Assembly (NCBI GenBank): GCA_033961575.1
Contig: CM066730.1
Coordinates: 119,315,523 to 119,379,522, forward strand
DNA from: Aselliscus stoliczkanus
Lineage: Eukaryota; Chordata; Mammalia; Chiroptera; Hipposideridae
DNA length: 64,000 nt
Direction: 5' to 3'
Shown here: positions 13,160 to 25,601 of the stretch, in pieces
Layout: each line of letters starts with the position of its first letter
Position numbering within the stretch: the stretch's first letter is position 1
Notes under the pieces: generated by a model
Databases searched by the model: none
What the model was told of the DNA's origin: nothing
What the model saw: only the letters and a program-made list of their open reading frames with translations
Position numbers and translations under genes: made by a program

Positions 13160-13187
13160 GAAAAAATGAAAAGAAAGAAAGAAAGTC
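13079..13187 (+). repeat. (GAAA)n microsatellite
   Basis: About 25 near-perfect GAAA units, with small interruptions at the end. The short frames across it on both strands are artefacts of the repeat. Confidence 0.95.
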
Positions 13188-16100
13188 TTTTGAGGAAAAA
13201 CAATGTTGCTCATGCTTCATACTAGTACATAGCCTGAACACATAGTAGGCATTTGATAAATTCTTCTGGAATTGGCCTTCCCTTGTTCCAAGTAACACAT
13301 GCTGTACAATAACCTTAAGAAATATGCCAATAATCATGTTTATATTTACAACTAATTTTAACTAAATTGGGTTTTTTTGAACAATGTGGCTGGTTGATAT
13401 GTTGAATTGACTATATAAAATTCAATTGCAATTCACATTTATAGTTTGCAACCATTAAGTGATGTATGGGGAGGGGGGTGGGCACCGAAAATGTTGCTGG
13501 GTCACTAATAGCACCGCCAGGTCTCCTTTTATAGACTTTTTGCCTCAAGTTTTGTGGTTTCTCATTGTTTCTTTCATACAGTAATCACTCCAAAGTGATT
13601 GTAGAGACTGGATAGTTATAGCAAGTAGCACACTGTGTTAATAGGAGCCAGGGAGAAACATAATTATTCTCCCAATTTCCAAAGGCAATGATGTATCACA
13701 TTAATACTTCTCCTTCATTTTCCTACATGCTAGTAGCTGAAAGTGAAATGATGTTCCAGTCCCCAGTGTGTTTCCAAAGGTCTCACAAATTATACCTCTG
13801 CACCTTTTCAATGGAAGAGCTGTTTCCTCCGGAAGCTACTTGTCTGCACAGAACACTGACAGAATGGCATGGACTATGAAAAAGGGGTAGACAATGTGTC
13901 ATTCCAAATTTATTCTAGGAGTCACTTTTTTTTTTAATAACTTAGGGATTTTCCCTGAATAATTTGTATTCTGCAGGGCTGATGACTCTTACTAACTGAG
14001 ACTTCTAAGGGTGTGATTTTTTCCATTAGCATATTTAATCAATTTTAGCATTATTCTCAAAATCTCTGAAATTCTGAAAATAGTACACCTTGAATTTTAC
14101 AAGACCATGACTGGTAAATCAGCATTTCATCATCAAAGAGTGAAAATCCCTGGGATGGTCCCTAATGGTGTGTTACTAAGGCCAATGACCTATGTCATGA
14201 CTCTAGTGACATTCATGGTGCAGAAAAGGGTGAGTCAACTGAACTGATGATTCTCACTGTATGAGCCAAGGCACGCAAGTTCTTAGGACATCAGACTCTG
14301 TGACCTCGGGCAAAATAAGCTGCATGTAAGTTGTACAGCTATCAAATGGAACCCTGTAATTAGAAGTGTTCTGAGAATTACTAGATAAAATTGCTCAAGC
14401 AGTAGAAATTCATAAAAATGAAATTTTTCCTTGAACTCAAAATATTATTAGAGTCATATGCTGCATATAAAAAGCCAGTTGAAAACAAAACATTTTTGTA
14501 TGGGAAAAAGAAAGTAGGGAAAGAAAGGAAGAAGAGACAGACAAAGCGTAGGGAGAGAGAAGAAGAAGAGGAAGAAACAGAGAGAGAGAAAACAAATGAA
14601 TGTTGAGATGTTTGAACAAAGTTAATTCTGGCTACTGAGACTGTGTCACAGCCTCGGGGACTTTGGTTTCTCAATCTATGAATAGGACACTGGAGTAGAT
14701 GGCATGGATAAATGGACCTCTCAGATCTTCATTTTAAAATGTTTACCTCACGGGCACTGGGAACTATGGAAGTACTCCAAAACAGACAGCCCAAGGACTT
14801 CTGACCAATCCTTTCGGCCGTCTCACAGCCGGCACTGCAGGCGCCATGAGCCCAGAACTTGAACTACAGGATCGTGCTTGTTCTATTTCAGGACTGAGGA
14901 TGCTGAGGTGGCACCTGCTTGAGTTTCTTGCTGGGCTACAGTTAGTGACTGAATGTCAAAGAAAAACTTAGTGCCTGACTCCTAACACAGAAAATGGTGC
15001 ACTAAATTTTGTCATTTTTCCCACTGTTTTATTACACTTACCTGTTGAGAGAAAAGTCATTAAGCAGTGAGTGTTAGCTTTACTTGCAGAGTTAGAAGAA
15101 ACAGTGCATGCTGGTGGAATGCCTCCTGCTCTCTGATTAGCTAATGAAGCAGAGAGCGTATGAGAAGAAATCAAGCAGAGAGTGTATGAGAAGAAATCAT
15201 GACCGCAGCCTAAACCAGGGAGTAGGGAGAGTTAACACCATCTCATTGCGATGAGGACCTGGCTTACTAGTGGAGTTTCATAAGACAGGTGTAGTTTCCA
15301 TGTTTTGTTTTTTTACTTTATGCAATTTTTTTTCTAATAATTTATTTTCCATCTCCCCCCTCCCCATTTTCTCGCCTCCAATCTCTGACTTCAAGGTTCA
15401 AATCTTGCACTATGAAACATAAATATATATAGCCAGAATATGGCCATTCTGCACACAGCCTTAGTCTGATTCCTAGTATCAGTGTTACAAAATGGTCACC
15501 ACTGCTGGACTTAGTAAGAGTGCATTTAGTCCCCTTGTGCTATGCGTATGCTTTTCTAAGTGAGTTGAAACAGAATCAATTCCTGTTGTCTACATGCCTG
15601 CATTTCAGACCACACTATATTAATGTGGTCAAAACAGAATTATCCAACCTGAGTGATTTTAGAGCAAAAGCAAGCCTATTCTAAATAAGTATTACATTAT
15701 GTCTTGAGTTTAGCAGTTGTGGTTTTTGTGGAGTGAGCAAGTAGCACTTTAGAATAAAGGAGAGATTCAATATCACACACACTTAGTTGTCATGGGCCCA
15801 GGGGAGAAAGGAAAACTGAAAGAGATCTTTGAAGACTATAAGGGAAGGTATTTGGAAAATCCAGGCAGGGGAAACACTCTAGACACAGGGAGGGGAAGGC
15901 ATACAAGCGTGCAATTAGAAGAAAATTGAGGTGTCTCCAGAATGAAGGAGAGCAGGAACTGAATGAGGGGTGGAAAATTGAATCAAGTGGTAAGAAGATT
16001 AGTAGGGGAGGAGAGAGAACTGGTGGAGTGATCGAGATGCCAAGAATAACTAGAATGACTGGAGGAAAGCGCAAGCGAGTCTCACTGCTTTGCTCATGCT

Positions 16101-16274
16101 ACCAATATGTACGGTGCTATTTCTTTGCATGTACAGTTGGAAGTACTGGTTCTCAAATTTCTTCTCTTCCTCTACTTTCTTGGGAGTTATGAGCATCTAA
16201 ATCCAGTGACTAGTGTTTTTGCAACTAGCGTTTTTGTCATTTGAAGTGTTTTTTTTTTACGATTTTTAAATTAT
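13188..16274. other. Intergenic DNA with a purine-rich tract
   Basis: No supported gene. A GA-rich tract spans about 14505-14600, and a two-copy 26-bp tandem duplication sits at 15148-15199. Otherwise nothing is recognised. Confidence 0.45.
15148..15199. repeat. Tandem duplication, 2 x 26 bp
   Basis: The unit beginning AGCAGAGAGCGTATGAGAAG occurs twice in a row with one C/T difference. Confidence 0.9.
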
Positions 16275-16424
16275 TTTTTTTGTATTTTTTAGCTGAGCCG
16301 TCCTGCCACCTGTTGGCAGCTCAGCGGCAGCTCAGCTTGGGCTGGGCATCGAACTGCTGTTACCCAGAGCTCAGCTCACACTCTTGAGTGACCTCTTAAC
16401 CAACTGAGCCACTCAGCCAGCCCT
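16275..16424 (-). mobile_element. tRNA-derived SINE, second family, antisense
   Basis: Same family as the copy near 12.7 kb. On the minus strand it runs GGGCTGGCTGAGTGGCTCAG, then the AGCTGAGCT-rich body, CCAACAGGTGGCAGGACGGC and an A-rich tail. Possible short flanking duplication TCRTTTGAA. Confidence 0.82.
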
Positions 16425-17207
16425 CGTTTGAACTTTTGATTAGACTGAAAAAAAAGTTCCCATGCAGTCCTCAACTTTAGAAGAACTTACCATAATGATT
16501 TGGGAGAAATGGTCAGCTTACTGTTTTACCTATTCATTCAAGAAATATTTATTGAGCTATTTTATTTCATTAACTTCCCAGGTTGATTTGAGTCTCTTTG
16601 TTATTTAATGACAGATTAAATAATATGCTCATCCTTGTTTTTCACGTATTAAGGGACATGGATTTTGGGCAGAATCTTTAAAACCCGAATAAACACATTA
16701 AAAACTTATACAAGCTAATGACCTCGATAATTAACACATTTCAGAAATTATGGCCAATTATTTACAGATGTTTCTCATGAAATGCAACCTTACTTTTTAA
16801 AAATTAAATGAATAAAGAGAAAATACCCTCAACTCCGTTTACCTCTCCGACAACTAAGTCCTGTAAATCCTACCTCCATAATCTCTCAAATAAGCCTGCC
16901 TTTATATTCCCACCCATCTCTTTCTTACCTAATATCCAAACCACTTTAATTTCTCAAGACTAAAATTCTTACCTCCAGGAGCTATTCATCACTGGAATAA
17001 GAACTAGACACAAAGTTATAAGCCTACCTGTGGTTAGTCATTCCCTTTCTCAGAAACTCACAAAGGCTGACCTAGAATAAAACACAAATTTTATTGAAGT
17101 GCAATAACCATCCTGCCACCTGTCCTCAGGCTCTTTTCCAACCTGATTGTCCCCGGTCCCTTCAACATCTCTATGTTTCTCTTAACCATTCTGTGCCTTA
17201 GTTTCTT

Positions 17208-17377
17208 TTCTTTTCCTTTTTTTATATTGGGGAACAGTGCGTTTTTCCAGAACTGATCAGCCCCAAGTCAAGTAGTTGTTTCAATCTAGTTGTGGAGGGC
17301 ATATCTCAGTGGACCATGTGGGGATAGAATTGGCAGCCTTGCATTGTGATCTAACCAACTGAGCTAACCAGTCACCC
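17208..17377 (-). mobile_element. tRNA-derived SINE, third form, antisense
   Basis: On the minus strand it starts GGGGTGACTGGTTAGCTCAG with a tRNA A box, then TTGGTTAGATCACAATGC and a body different from the other SINEs. It is bounded by a perfect 17-bp direct repeat CTGTGCCTTAGTTTCTT, duplicated from a host segment that itself looks like MIR. Confidence 0.85.
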
Positions 17378-17379
17378 CT

Positions 17380-17476
17380 GTGCCTTAGTTTCTTCATCTT
17401 AGAAAGAAATAATAATTATACCTCCAGAGAGTTATTGGAAAGATTAAATAAATGTCTGGCACATAGAAAGCATGAT
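17380..17476 (+). repeat. MIR SINE fragment
   Basis: TGTGCCTTAGTTTCTTCATC, then TTATACCTCCAGAGAGTTAT and GTCTGGCACATAGAAAGCAT follow MIR order. It is split by the SINE just upstream. Confidence 0.6.
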
Positions 17477-18571
17477 CTGCATTAAGATTATATTTATTAT
17501 TACTTGTAACACTAATATAAGCCAATCTTTGAATATTTGAATACATGAATATATATTGAATACATATATATGTATTCCAAGTCTTATTTGCAGATGTACG
17601 TCCTACGATCAGGTTCTGGCTTAGGCATTTCCACATTTTTGTCTCAATCAATCCACTTCACATAAACCCTGAGAGAACACCTAATTTTCACAGACCCCAA
17701 GAGAGTTCTTTTGGTGGAATGAATAAGTTGTTCCATTCACTCGATCTTGTAACAAATCAAGTACCATATGTAAGTGGACTCTATAACAACGTTAGAGGAA
17801 TATTTCAGCTCAGAGCATGAAAACTGGCTTTATTGAGCAGTGAGATCTATTTAAAACATGCCTTTTAAAAGCTATGTTGCATAAAGTCTGGATTTAGAAT
17901 CAGAACTCCAACAGGGTCCTAGAGAAGGTTTTCAGCAGAGCTTCTAACCTAACACAGAAGCACCTGAGATAGAAGAAATTCTCTTCCATTTTCAGACATC
18001 ATCCAAACCATCTTTCATTGCCCACTGAAAAATTTGTGTCTCAGAATATCCAAAATACTTTCACTCTCCTATGAATTATACTCCAAGAAAGTCTTCCTGT
18101 TTCTCTTCTGTAGAAATGAAACCAATTAGTGCCCTTTCATATAATAATTCTATGACTGTTTTAAGCTGTACTTTTTCTTAGATTAAATAAATATCAGCTT
18201 CTTTAGGTTTCCTGAAATCTAATTATCTCTGTGCCTCTTTGCTCACTTGCCCAGAAATATGTGAAGGCAAAAGCAGTACAAAGAACTCTGGTTTTACTAT
18301 GGATTAATTTGGAAAGACTAGTAAGTCAGGTTCATTAGTTAGATATTTTGCTATGATGTTGGAGTTGTCTATGTTACAGCTAACCAGTTCTCCTTGGTAA
18401 TAAATTATATCTGTGCAATACTAGTAAACTTGAGATACTAATAACTTGAATACATTTTAATATTTTTATTAAATAGTGATTGTTTCATACTTTTTTCATT
18501 ATTTCTATGAACAGCTTTCTGGTTTCACATGATTTAATCATATTCTTTTCCTTCATTGCTCTTAGCATTAT
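17477..18571. other. AT-rich intergenic DNA, nothing recognised
   Basis: No supported gene or repeat. Confidence 0.4.
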
Positions 18572-18585
18572 AAAATCTTTCTATA

Positions 18586-19027
18586 GGGCCGGCAGAGTGG
18601 CGCATTGGTTAATCGCTGGTTTTGGGATGCCAGCGGCCCCGGTTTGGATCCCACATATGAGGGCCAGTGACACTGCCCTCTACAGCTAACAACAGCTCCA
18701 CCTGGAGCTGGGCTGTGTGAGCCCCGGTGATGGTGTGGGCTGCAGCCCCTGCTGCAGTGGGCTGCCATAGGCTACAGTGAGTGGCCCGCAGCCAGCGTGA
18801 GAGGCTGGCAGCCAAGCATGAGCTGCCAATAGCCACGGTGAGCGACATCCAGAGGCCAGCGACCGATCTGCCTCATCCCGGAAGAGCGCAATGACGATAC
18901 CAACAGTGAAGCAACATCCTCCGCAACTAAACTGAAGAACAAAAAGACAGCAACTTGTCTGTTCCCCTTCCCCGATTTCCCAACGCTGTTCCCCTCCGCC
19001 AATTCCCTAATAAAATCTTAAAAAAAA
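18586..19027 (+). mobile_element. Full-length long SINE (VES-like)
   Basis: Starts GGGCCGGCAGAGTGGCGCAT with a tRNA-like A box (TGGCGCATTGG) and B box (GGTTTGGATCC). A body of about 330 bases follows (CCACCTGGAGCTGGGCTGTG, GCAGCCCCTGCTGCAGTGGG), then AAGAACAAAAAGACAGCAAC and the tail TAATAAAATCTT plus A. Target duplication AAAATCTTTCTATA on both sides. It lacks the ATGGGCC block after ACCAAC, like the copy at 35.3 kb. Confidence 0.9.
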
Positions 19028-19763
19028 AAAATCTTTCTATATACAAACCTCTTTATAATTTTTAACTTTAAAAATTCCAATTTTTATACAGAAGAAGCCA
19101 TCTTGAGACTGAAGCCAGCATACAGAAGAAGCTGCCTCAAGGATGAAACCAGTACCTGGCTTCAGTGTGTCCTATACCTCTGGCTGAGCAGCCCTAAGCC
19201 CAGCACTAGTGACAGCTGGCCTAGGTTTTAGGCTTGGGCTTTCAAGGCACATCCAAGCCCAGTGAGTATGGTGGACATATGCAGATTGCTTTGAGACTCC
19301 TGCCAGGTGGCTCCAGTCAGAACACAGGCTGTGGCTAAACTTGGCTGGCACCCCCAGTGGCCAGCTTCTAACAAAGCTGGAGCATCACATGGCTACCTCC
19401 AAGAATGACACGCCCAAAGGACAAATGAGGCAGGCACCAGAGCCTCTTAAAGTGAATTCTACTCCATAGGAGTCAGCCCTTCTACAACAGCTCTTTCACT
19501 GTAGTAATGACCAGTCCTTACAACCAATGGGCCCAAGAGTCAGTCCCTCCTACTGATGCACAAACAGCATCTAAAGCGTAACTATAACAGGAGGACACAC
19601 ACAACCCATGCAAGGGACACATGTGGAGCATGTGGCTCTGGTGACCAGGGAGACTGGGCCACTGGGTCCCACAGGACACCTAGTGTATAAGGCCACTTTA
19701 TTAGACTGAGAAACATAGCAGCCCTACCAAATACATAGAAACAAACATAGGGAGGCAGCCAAA

Positions 19764-20640
19764 ATGGGGAGACCAAGATACATGTCCCAAATAAAAAAAA
19801 CGGAACAAAGCTCAAGGAAAAGAACTAAACAAAACAGAGACAAACAATCTACCAGATGCAGAATTCAAAACACTGGTTATAAAGGATGCTCAGTGATCTC
19901 AGGGAAAACTTAAACAAAGAGATAGGAAACATAAAAATGGAGATAGGAAACATAGAAAAGAACCAATCAGAAATAAAGACTACAATAACTGACAAGAAGA
20001 ATACATTACAGGGAATCAATGGTAGATTAGATGAAACAGAGGATCAAATCAGCAATTTGGAAAATAAGGTAGCAGAAAACACCCAAATAGAACAGCATGA
20101 AGAAAAGAAAAAATCCAAAAAAAAATGGGGACAATTTAAAGGGCCTCTGGGACAATATCAAGCATACCAACATTCACATCATAGGGGTACCAGAAGAAGA
20201 GCAAGAGCAAGGAATTGAAAACCTATTTGAAGAAATAATGACAAAAAACTTCCCTAACCTGGTGAAGGAAATGGATATTCAAGCCCAAGAATTGCAGAGA
20301 GTCCCAAACAAGATGAACTCTAAGAGGCCCACACCAAGACATATCATAATTAAAAGGCCAAAGGTTAAAGACAAAGAGAGAATCTTAAAAGCAGCAAGAG
20401 AAAAACAGTGAGTTATCTACAAGAGAGCTCCCATAAGATTGGCAGCTGATTTCTCAACAGAAACTTTGCAGGCCAGAAGAGATTGGGAGGAAATATTCAA
20501 AGTGACGAAAAGCAACCAAGATTATGCTACTCAGCAAAGCTATCATTGGAGAATTAAAGGGCTTCCCAAACAAGGAAAAGCTAAAGGAGTTCATTACCAC
20601 AAAACAAGTATTACCAGCAATGTTAGCAGGACTTCTTTAA
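19764..20640 (+). pseudogene. L1 ORF1 remnant in copy A
   Basis: Frameshifted relic of the L1 ORF1 RNA-binding protein. An ATG at 19764 matches the ORF1 start of copy B, and the end MLAGLL then TAA at 20638-20640 is typical. The N-terminal coiled coil shows as LENKVAENTQIEQ, the RRM-like part as GLWDNIKHTNIHIIGVPEEE, and the C-terminal part as [20 protein letters not shown]. At least one frameshift lies near 20100-20160, one stop follows AAREKQ, and further breaks precede and follow. Confidence 0.85.
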
Positions 20641-20671
20641 GATGAAAAAAACAAGAAAAAAGATCAAAATT

Positions 20672-21095
20672 ATGAACAATAAAATGGCAATAAATACATA
20701 TCTGTTAACAATTACTTTAAATGTAAATGGATTAAATGCTCTAATTAAAAGACAGAGGGTGAGGGCCGGCCAAATGGTGCAGTGGTTAAGCACTGGCTTG
20801 GGAAGCCAGCGGCCCTGGTTCGGGTCCCACATATGAGGGCCAGTAACACTGCCCTCAAAAAAAAAAAAGAAAAGACAGAGGGTGGCTAAATGGATAAGAG
20901 AACAAGACCCACACATACACTGCCTATGAGAGACTCACTTCAGATTGAAAGACACACAAAGACAGAAAGTAAAGGAATAGAAAAATATATTTTATGAAAA
21001 TAGAAATTTAAAAAATAAATAAAAAGCTGTGGTAGTAATACTTATACCAGACAAAATAGACTTTAAAATAAAGGCTATGACAAGAGACATATAAG
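20672..21095 (+). pseudogene. L1 ORF2 N-terminal remnant in copy A
   Basis: Begins MNNKMAINTYLLTITLNVNG, the start of the endonuclease domain. It continues after the nested SINE with KWIREQDPHIHCL and a stop where Gln is usual before ETHFRLKDT, and stops near the DKIDFK motif at about 21050. The rest of the endonuclease and the entire reverse transcriptase are missing. Confidence 0.8.
20762..20869 (+). mobile_element. Short SINE nested in copy A ORF2
   Basis: Head-only GGGCCGGCCAAATGGTGCAG copy ending GCCCTC plus A run. Exact 15-bp target duplication AAAAGACAGAGGGTG on both sides, so it inserted after the L1 derivative. Confidence 0.92.
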
Positions 21096-22494
21096 CACCT
21101 AATATTCCCACTTCTGGGTATTTATCCAAAGAATCCAAAATGCTACTTTGAGGGGACATATTCAATCATATGTTCACTGTAGCATTATTTACAATAGCTA
21201 AGATATAAAAGCAATCTTGGTGTCCCTGAATGGATGAATGGATAAAGAAGAGGTGGTACATATATATAATGGAATATTACTCATTCATTAAAAATAATGA
21301 AATGTTGCGATCTGTGACAACCTAGATGGTCCTAGAGGGTATTGTGCTGAGTGTAGTAAATAAGACAAATAAAGAAAAATATCATATGATTTCACTTATA
21401 AATGGAATCTAAAGAAAAAAAAATGAACAAATGAAACTGAAACAAATTCATACATACAGAGAACATTTTGATGGTTGCCAGATGGGAGGAGGGTTGGAGA
21501 TGGGTGAAAAAGAGGAATAGGTTAAGAAGTACAAATTGTTTGATACACAGTATTCAAACAATGTAGGGTATAGAATAAGGAATATAGTCAATAATATTGT
21601 AATAACTATGTATGTGTCAGACTGATACTAGATCTATAGTGGTGATAAATGGGAGGAAGATTCGGGTCAAGGTGAAAAAGCTGAAGGGATTGAGAAATAC
21701 TAATTGGAAGTTATAAAATAGTCAACGGGATGTAAAGTAAAGCATAGGGAAGATAATTAATAACATGGTAATAACTATGTATAGTGCCAGGTGGGAACTA
21801 GATTATTCAGAGGGATCACTTCATAAATTATATAAATGTTTAACCACTGTGCTGTACACCTGAAATTAATACAAAACAATGTTGAATGTTAACTGTAATT
21901 GAAAACTTAAAAAGTGTGGGGGAAGATAAAAGGGACTAAGAGGTTCATAGTTCTAGGTATAAAACAAGTCATGGGAATGTAATGTGCAGCATAGGGGATA
22001 TAGTCAATAATATTGTGATATGGTATGGTGTCAGATGGTTGCTGGACTTATCATGGTGATCGTTTCTTAGGTATATAAATATTGAATAACTATGGTTACA
22101 CCTGAAACTAATATAATATTGTATGTTAGCTGTAATTTAATACAAATCTTAAAAAATAATTTGTATTTTTATATTTAACTCTTTAATATGCCTAATTTTG
22201 TTTTGTCTGTTTGCTTTATTTGGTTTGTTTGTTTGTTTGCATGTCTCCTCAGAAGAGACTCAATCCTTTTCTCCCCAAAAAGTCTAAACATTTCCTAGAG
22301 TTTTATGATAATCCTTTTTAGACATTAAGGTATATGGACCAAATGTGTGCTTTAAGAAAAACTGCTTTTTAATTGATACCTAAGTCTATTTTATATTAGT
22401 TGTAGATAGATTAAATGAATGACCAATTAAATAATTGATATTTTATAATAAACAAGGGATTAAACATGGGGAAATAATCCATAACTTTTTAATA

Positions 22495-22640
22495 TTATGA
22501 TAAAATATACATGACATAAAATTTGCCATTTTAACCATTTTTAAATTTAGTGTCATTGACTATATTCATATTGTTATACAACCATCACCATCATTTATCT
22601 CCAGAACTACTTTCATTTTCTAAAACTGAAACAGATAACT
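22495..22640 (+). mobile_element. Old L1 fragment (L1M-like)
   Basis: TAAAATTTGCCATTTTAACC, then TATACAACCATCACCATCAT and CTCCAGAACTACTTTCATTT is a common stretch of older mammalian L1 3' regions. Confidence 0.5.
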
Positions 22641-23771
22641 TTTTAATGAAAGAAGCCTGATAGTTTCTTTCCCTTTCACTGAAACATTTTATCATAGTGT
22701 CATGTTGTTTTTCTCATTTACTCAATAGAGTAGAGTAGATTACTATCATTGGCTCAAATCCTTGGCTGATGGGCAGATTGATATAAATAATTCCTAATCC
22801 AAATCCCAGTGACTAACAGGCATCCTTGGGAAATAGCTCTCCTGGATTGAGGCAAGACCAGGACCTCTGTTGTGTCAGTTTGATGGGATTTGGAAAAGCA
22901 GCATCTTCAGGATACACTTATGCATGGCTGTTCCTGACTCTGGCCATAAAAAGTGCATGACTTATGTTCCACGATGCAATGTGCTGTTGTCATTTCAACT
23001 TTCTCTTTGCTATTTTCTTTACTTAATGGATTTAAAAAGAGAAATAAACATGAGGGTGGATTTAATTCTTGAGATACATCAAAAAGCAAGGCCTGAACAT
23101 TAGATGATAAACCCCCTTAGGATTCTAAGTGGTTTAGGGACACATATTGTCAACTCTTTACTATTCTTTCATTTAAGGAGGCCCTCTCTAAAACAATGAT
23201 AATCTTGAGATTTTCCAATATGAATTCGAGATACAAACCCACATGAGAGCCCAGCTGAAGTTATGAATTCTCAGAAGCAGTCCCTGTAAACTGTCTTCTG
23301 ATTCCTGTGCCTCAATACACCGTGAAAACCAAAGATCAAATTTCCTAGGTTCAGTAAAAGCTCTTGAGAAAAGAGGTAAAATTTGGTTTAAGTGTTCAGC
23401 TTACATATCTCTATAGTTTATCTCTATAGTTTCCATCTTTCTTTTAGTTTTGGGCTTTACTTTTTAGCTAGCCCATCAATGCATTTTAAAAGACATTTTA
23501 AAATATTTTGTTCAGTTAGTGTTTTTAAGTATATTCAGTGGGAGGATCAGTCAGGATATCTAGACCTCTACTGCCAAAAACAGAAATTCATTAATTTATA
23601 TATTCAATATATACAGATAATTAATGTGTATTTAGTATGGGTCAAGGACTCTGCTAGAAACTGGGGATACCATAGAGAAAAGGTCCATCAAATTGTATAT
23701 CATAATGTCTGGAAGTCAGAGAATCTTCAGAGACAAGATGTTGAGCAGAATTTAGAATATATATATTATAT

Positions 23772-23803
<32 letters not shown>

Positions 23804-25518
23804 TTATATATATAATATATATATTTTCACATCCAATTGGCTCTGTGTCTCTGGAGAAACTTGATTAATACAACAAATATCAAAGCATTAATAAGCATTA
23901 ATTTTACTTAGGAAAATTCTCCCCTTACCTGGAATGTTTGTTTGTTTAGAGCAAAGTTTATGCTGGTTTTCTAATGATAAAACTCTATGATAAAAACAGC
24001 CTTCTCTAGGCTTTAGTGGGTGATAAAAATTCTTAAGAACATTCTACTTTATTTCAAACACCTCTTTTCACTTCATGAAAGCAAATCTTCCTCAGAAAAT
24101 TCTGTTAAACCTGGGCCCAGGAACATTTAGACTACATCAACGTCATACTGTTAAATATTCATATTTCCACTGCCAAGTGATATTGTATTTTAATATCAAT
24201 TGCATTTTTAGGAAGAAAAGAGCTTGCACTTGCTGAAGCAGATTGCATTCTTGAAACTTCCAAACTTCTGTCAAACTCCCCTCAGATCTTTATTTTCTTT
24301 AGCACACACTCTCACTTTTCAGCTCTCAATGGCACTGTTTGTATATTAGTCAATGTATGTCAAGATGATGATAATTAAATTTCACTTGAAGTTCAGAGAC
24401 AAAGTGATTAAATTTGAACTTAAATCTTTTTAAAATAGGTAGCTCTCTTATATTTCACAGAGGGAAAATTCTACTTGAGTGTTAGGAGGAATATAATTAT
24501 CTCTTTCAAGATACTAGATCTTTCAAGAAACAATACAACATTATCTTTGGTAGAAAGAGGGTAATCAGAAATTCAAAGCAGGTTTTTCTTATAGTTATTT
24601 TATATTTTTAGGAAGTAATTGAACTTGCCTCATACACAGACATTTGCCACAGCCATAATAAAATAGAGAACTGCCAAGAAAACCTCTGCCCCCTCAATGT
24701 AAAAGAAAAAAAGGGAGACAATTTGATCTCTGTAGGGCGCTCAGGGAAGGTGATGAGGCTGTCTGAGCAGCAAATGCTGCTACAATAGCACAGCAATGAT
24801 AGATGCCAGTCTTTGTCTTAGGTAGCAGCAAATGACAAAGAGTGAAGTCAGAGTCTCCCCAGGTGTACTGGGCCTGCTCCAGCATAAGGGTCTAGTCACT
24901 TGCAGATGGGTCGGGTGCAAGAGGATGATGACCTTTACCCAGGACTGGGCATGGTAGATAAGGACCCCTGGACTGTGGAATCCGTATTGCCTATCAGTAA
25001 CCTAATTCAAATTCACCTCCTAAATTGAAGGGCTATTCAATTTCCTATTGCATTTTTTAATTCAGCTGTTTCCCTTATCCTACATCCAGGATTGATTAAG
25101 GAATCTGAACGCAAAAGTCAAAGTTGCATTACACGCTAGGGCTGTGCGTCAGCGCGGAAGTGACAATCATCCCTATTCTCAGTGTGAAATGAGAGCAAGC
25201 ACTAATTAAAATTATAAGCTAGAGAGAACATGCATTGAAAGAAAGAAGCCGTCCCTAACCAATAATTCCAGGGATAAATCATAGTTGATTTGCTAACATC
25301 TAGAAGTGTCCAGGAACTATGATCTACAAATGTCTTGAATGTGGTTCTAATCAGTCTGCAGAACAATAATCAAGGAGGCATATAATTAGAACAGGCTCAT
25401 CTGACAAGCAGCATATAACATTGTCTCACCTTGAAACAGCGTGGAGGCCTTCTGTTTTGAAAGTAAGAACTAATTCAAACAGGCAGTTTTTCATTTGAAA
25501 AGCACCCAGGCAGACATC
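22641..25518. other. Intergenic DNA with an AT microsatellite
   Basis: No supported gene. An (AT)n tract is at 23757-23825. A 158-codon frame across it is a repeat artefact. Confidence 0.4.
23757..23825. repeat. (AT)n microsatellite
   Basis: About 69 bases of nearly pure alternating A and T with a few single-base interruptions; self-complementary. Confidence 0.95.
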
Positions 25519-25520
25519 TA

Positions 25521-25599
25521 TTGGATTGTCAGAAAAGTTATGACATATTTTTTCTGGTTTTCGTTGCGAAAATGTATCATGACTTTTCTGACAACCCAA
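25521..25599. mobile_element. 79-bp palindromic mariner-like MITE
   Basis: Left end TTGGATTGTCAGAAAAGTTA and right end, read inverted, TTGGGTTGTCAGAAAAGTCA. The arms pair over about 31 bases with about four mismatches and are flanked by TA on each side (25519-25520 and 25600-25601), the Tc1/mariner target. The size resembles MADE1-type elements but the termini differ from MADE1. Confidence 0.9.
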
Positions 25600-25601
25600 T
25601 A

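Larger units (their letters stand above)
19092..22160 (+). mobile_element. HAL1-like half-LINE, copy A (internally deleted L1)
   Basis: L1 derivative with 5' UTR, ORF1 region, the start of ORF2, then a direct jump to the C-terminal end of ORF2 and the L1 3' UTR ending in AATATTGTATGTTAGCTGTA. The reverse transcriptase and most of the endonuclease are absent. The 5' end carries two imperfect ~34-bp repeats starting ATACAGAAGAAGC. Length without the nested SINE is about 2.95 kb. ORF1 and ORF2 remnants are broken, so it cannot make protein now. The deletion junction matches that of the copy at 29-33.7 kb. Confidence 0.85.

Noticed and set aside
13053..13337. Open frames over the GAAA repeat on both strands
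   Set aside because: Translation of a tetranucleotide repeat; low complexity and no start context.
15148..15199. Direct repeats considered as a CRISPR-like or satellite array
   Set aside because: Only two adjacent copies without spacers; a simple tandem duplication.
18586..18680. tRNA-like sequence with A and B boxes
   Set aside because: It is the head of a SINE with target duplications and a body, not a tRNA gene.
23392..23868. 158-codon frame
   Set aside because: Half of it is translated (AT)n microsatellite and the rest has no recognisable domain.
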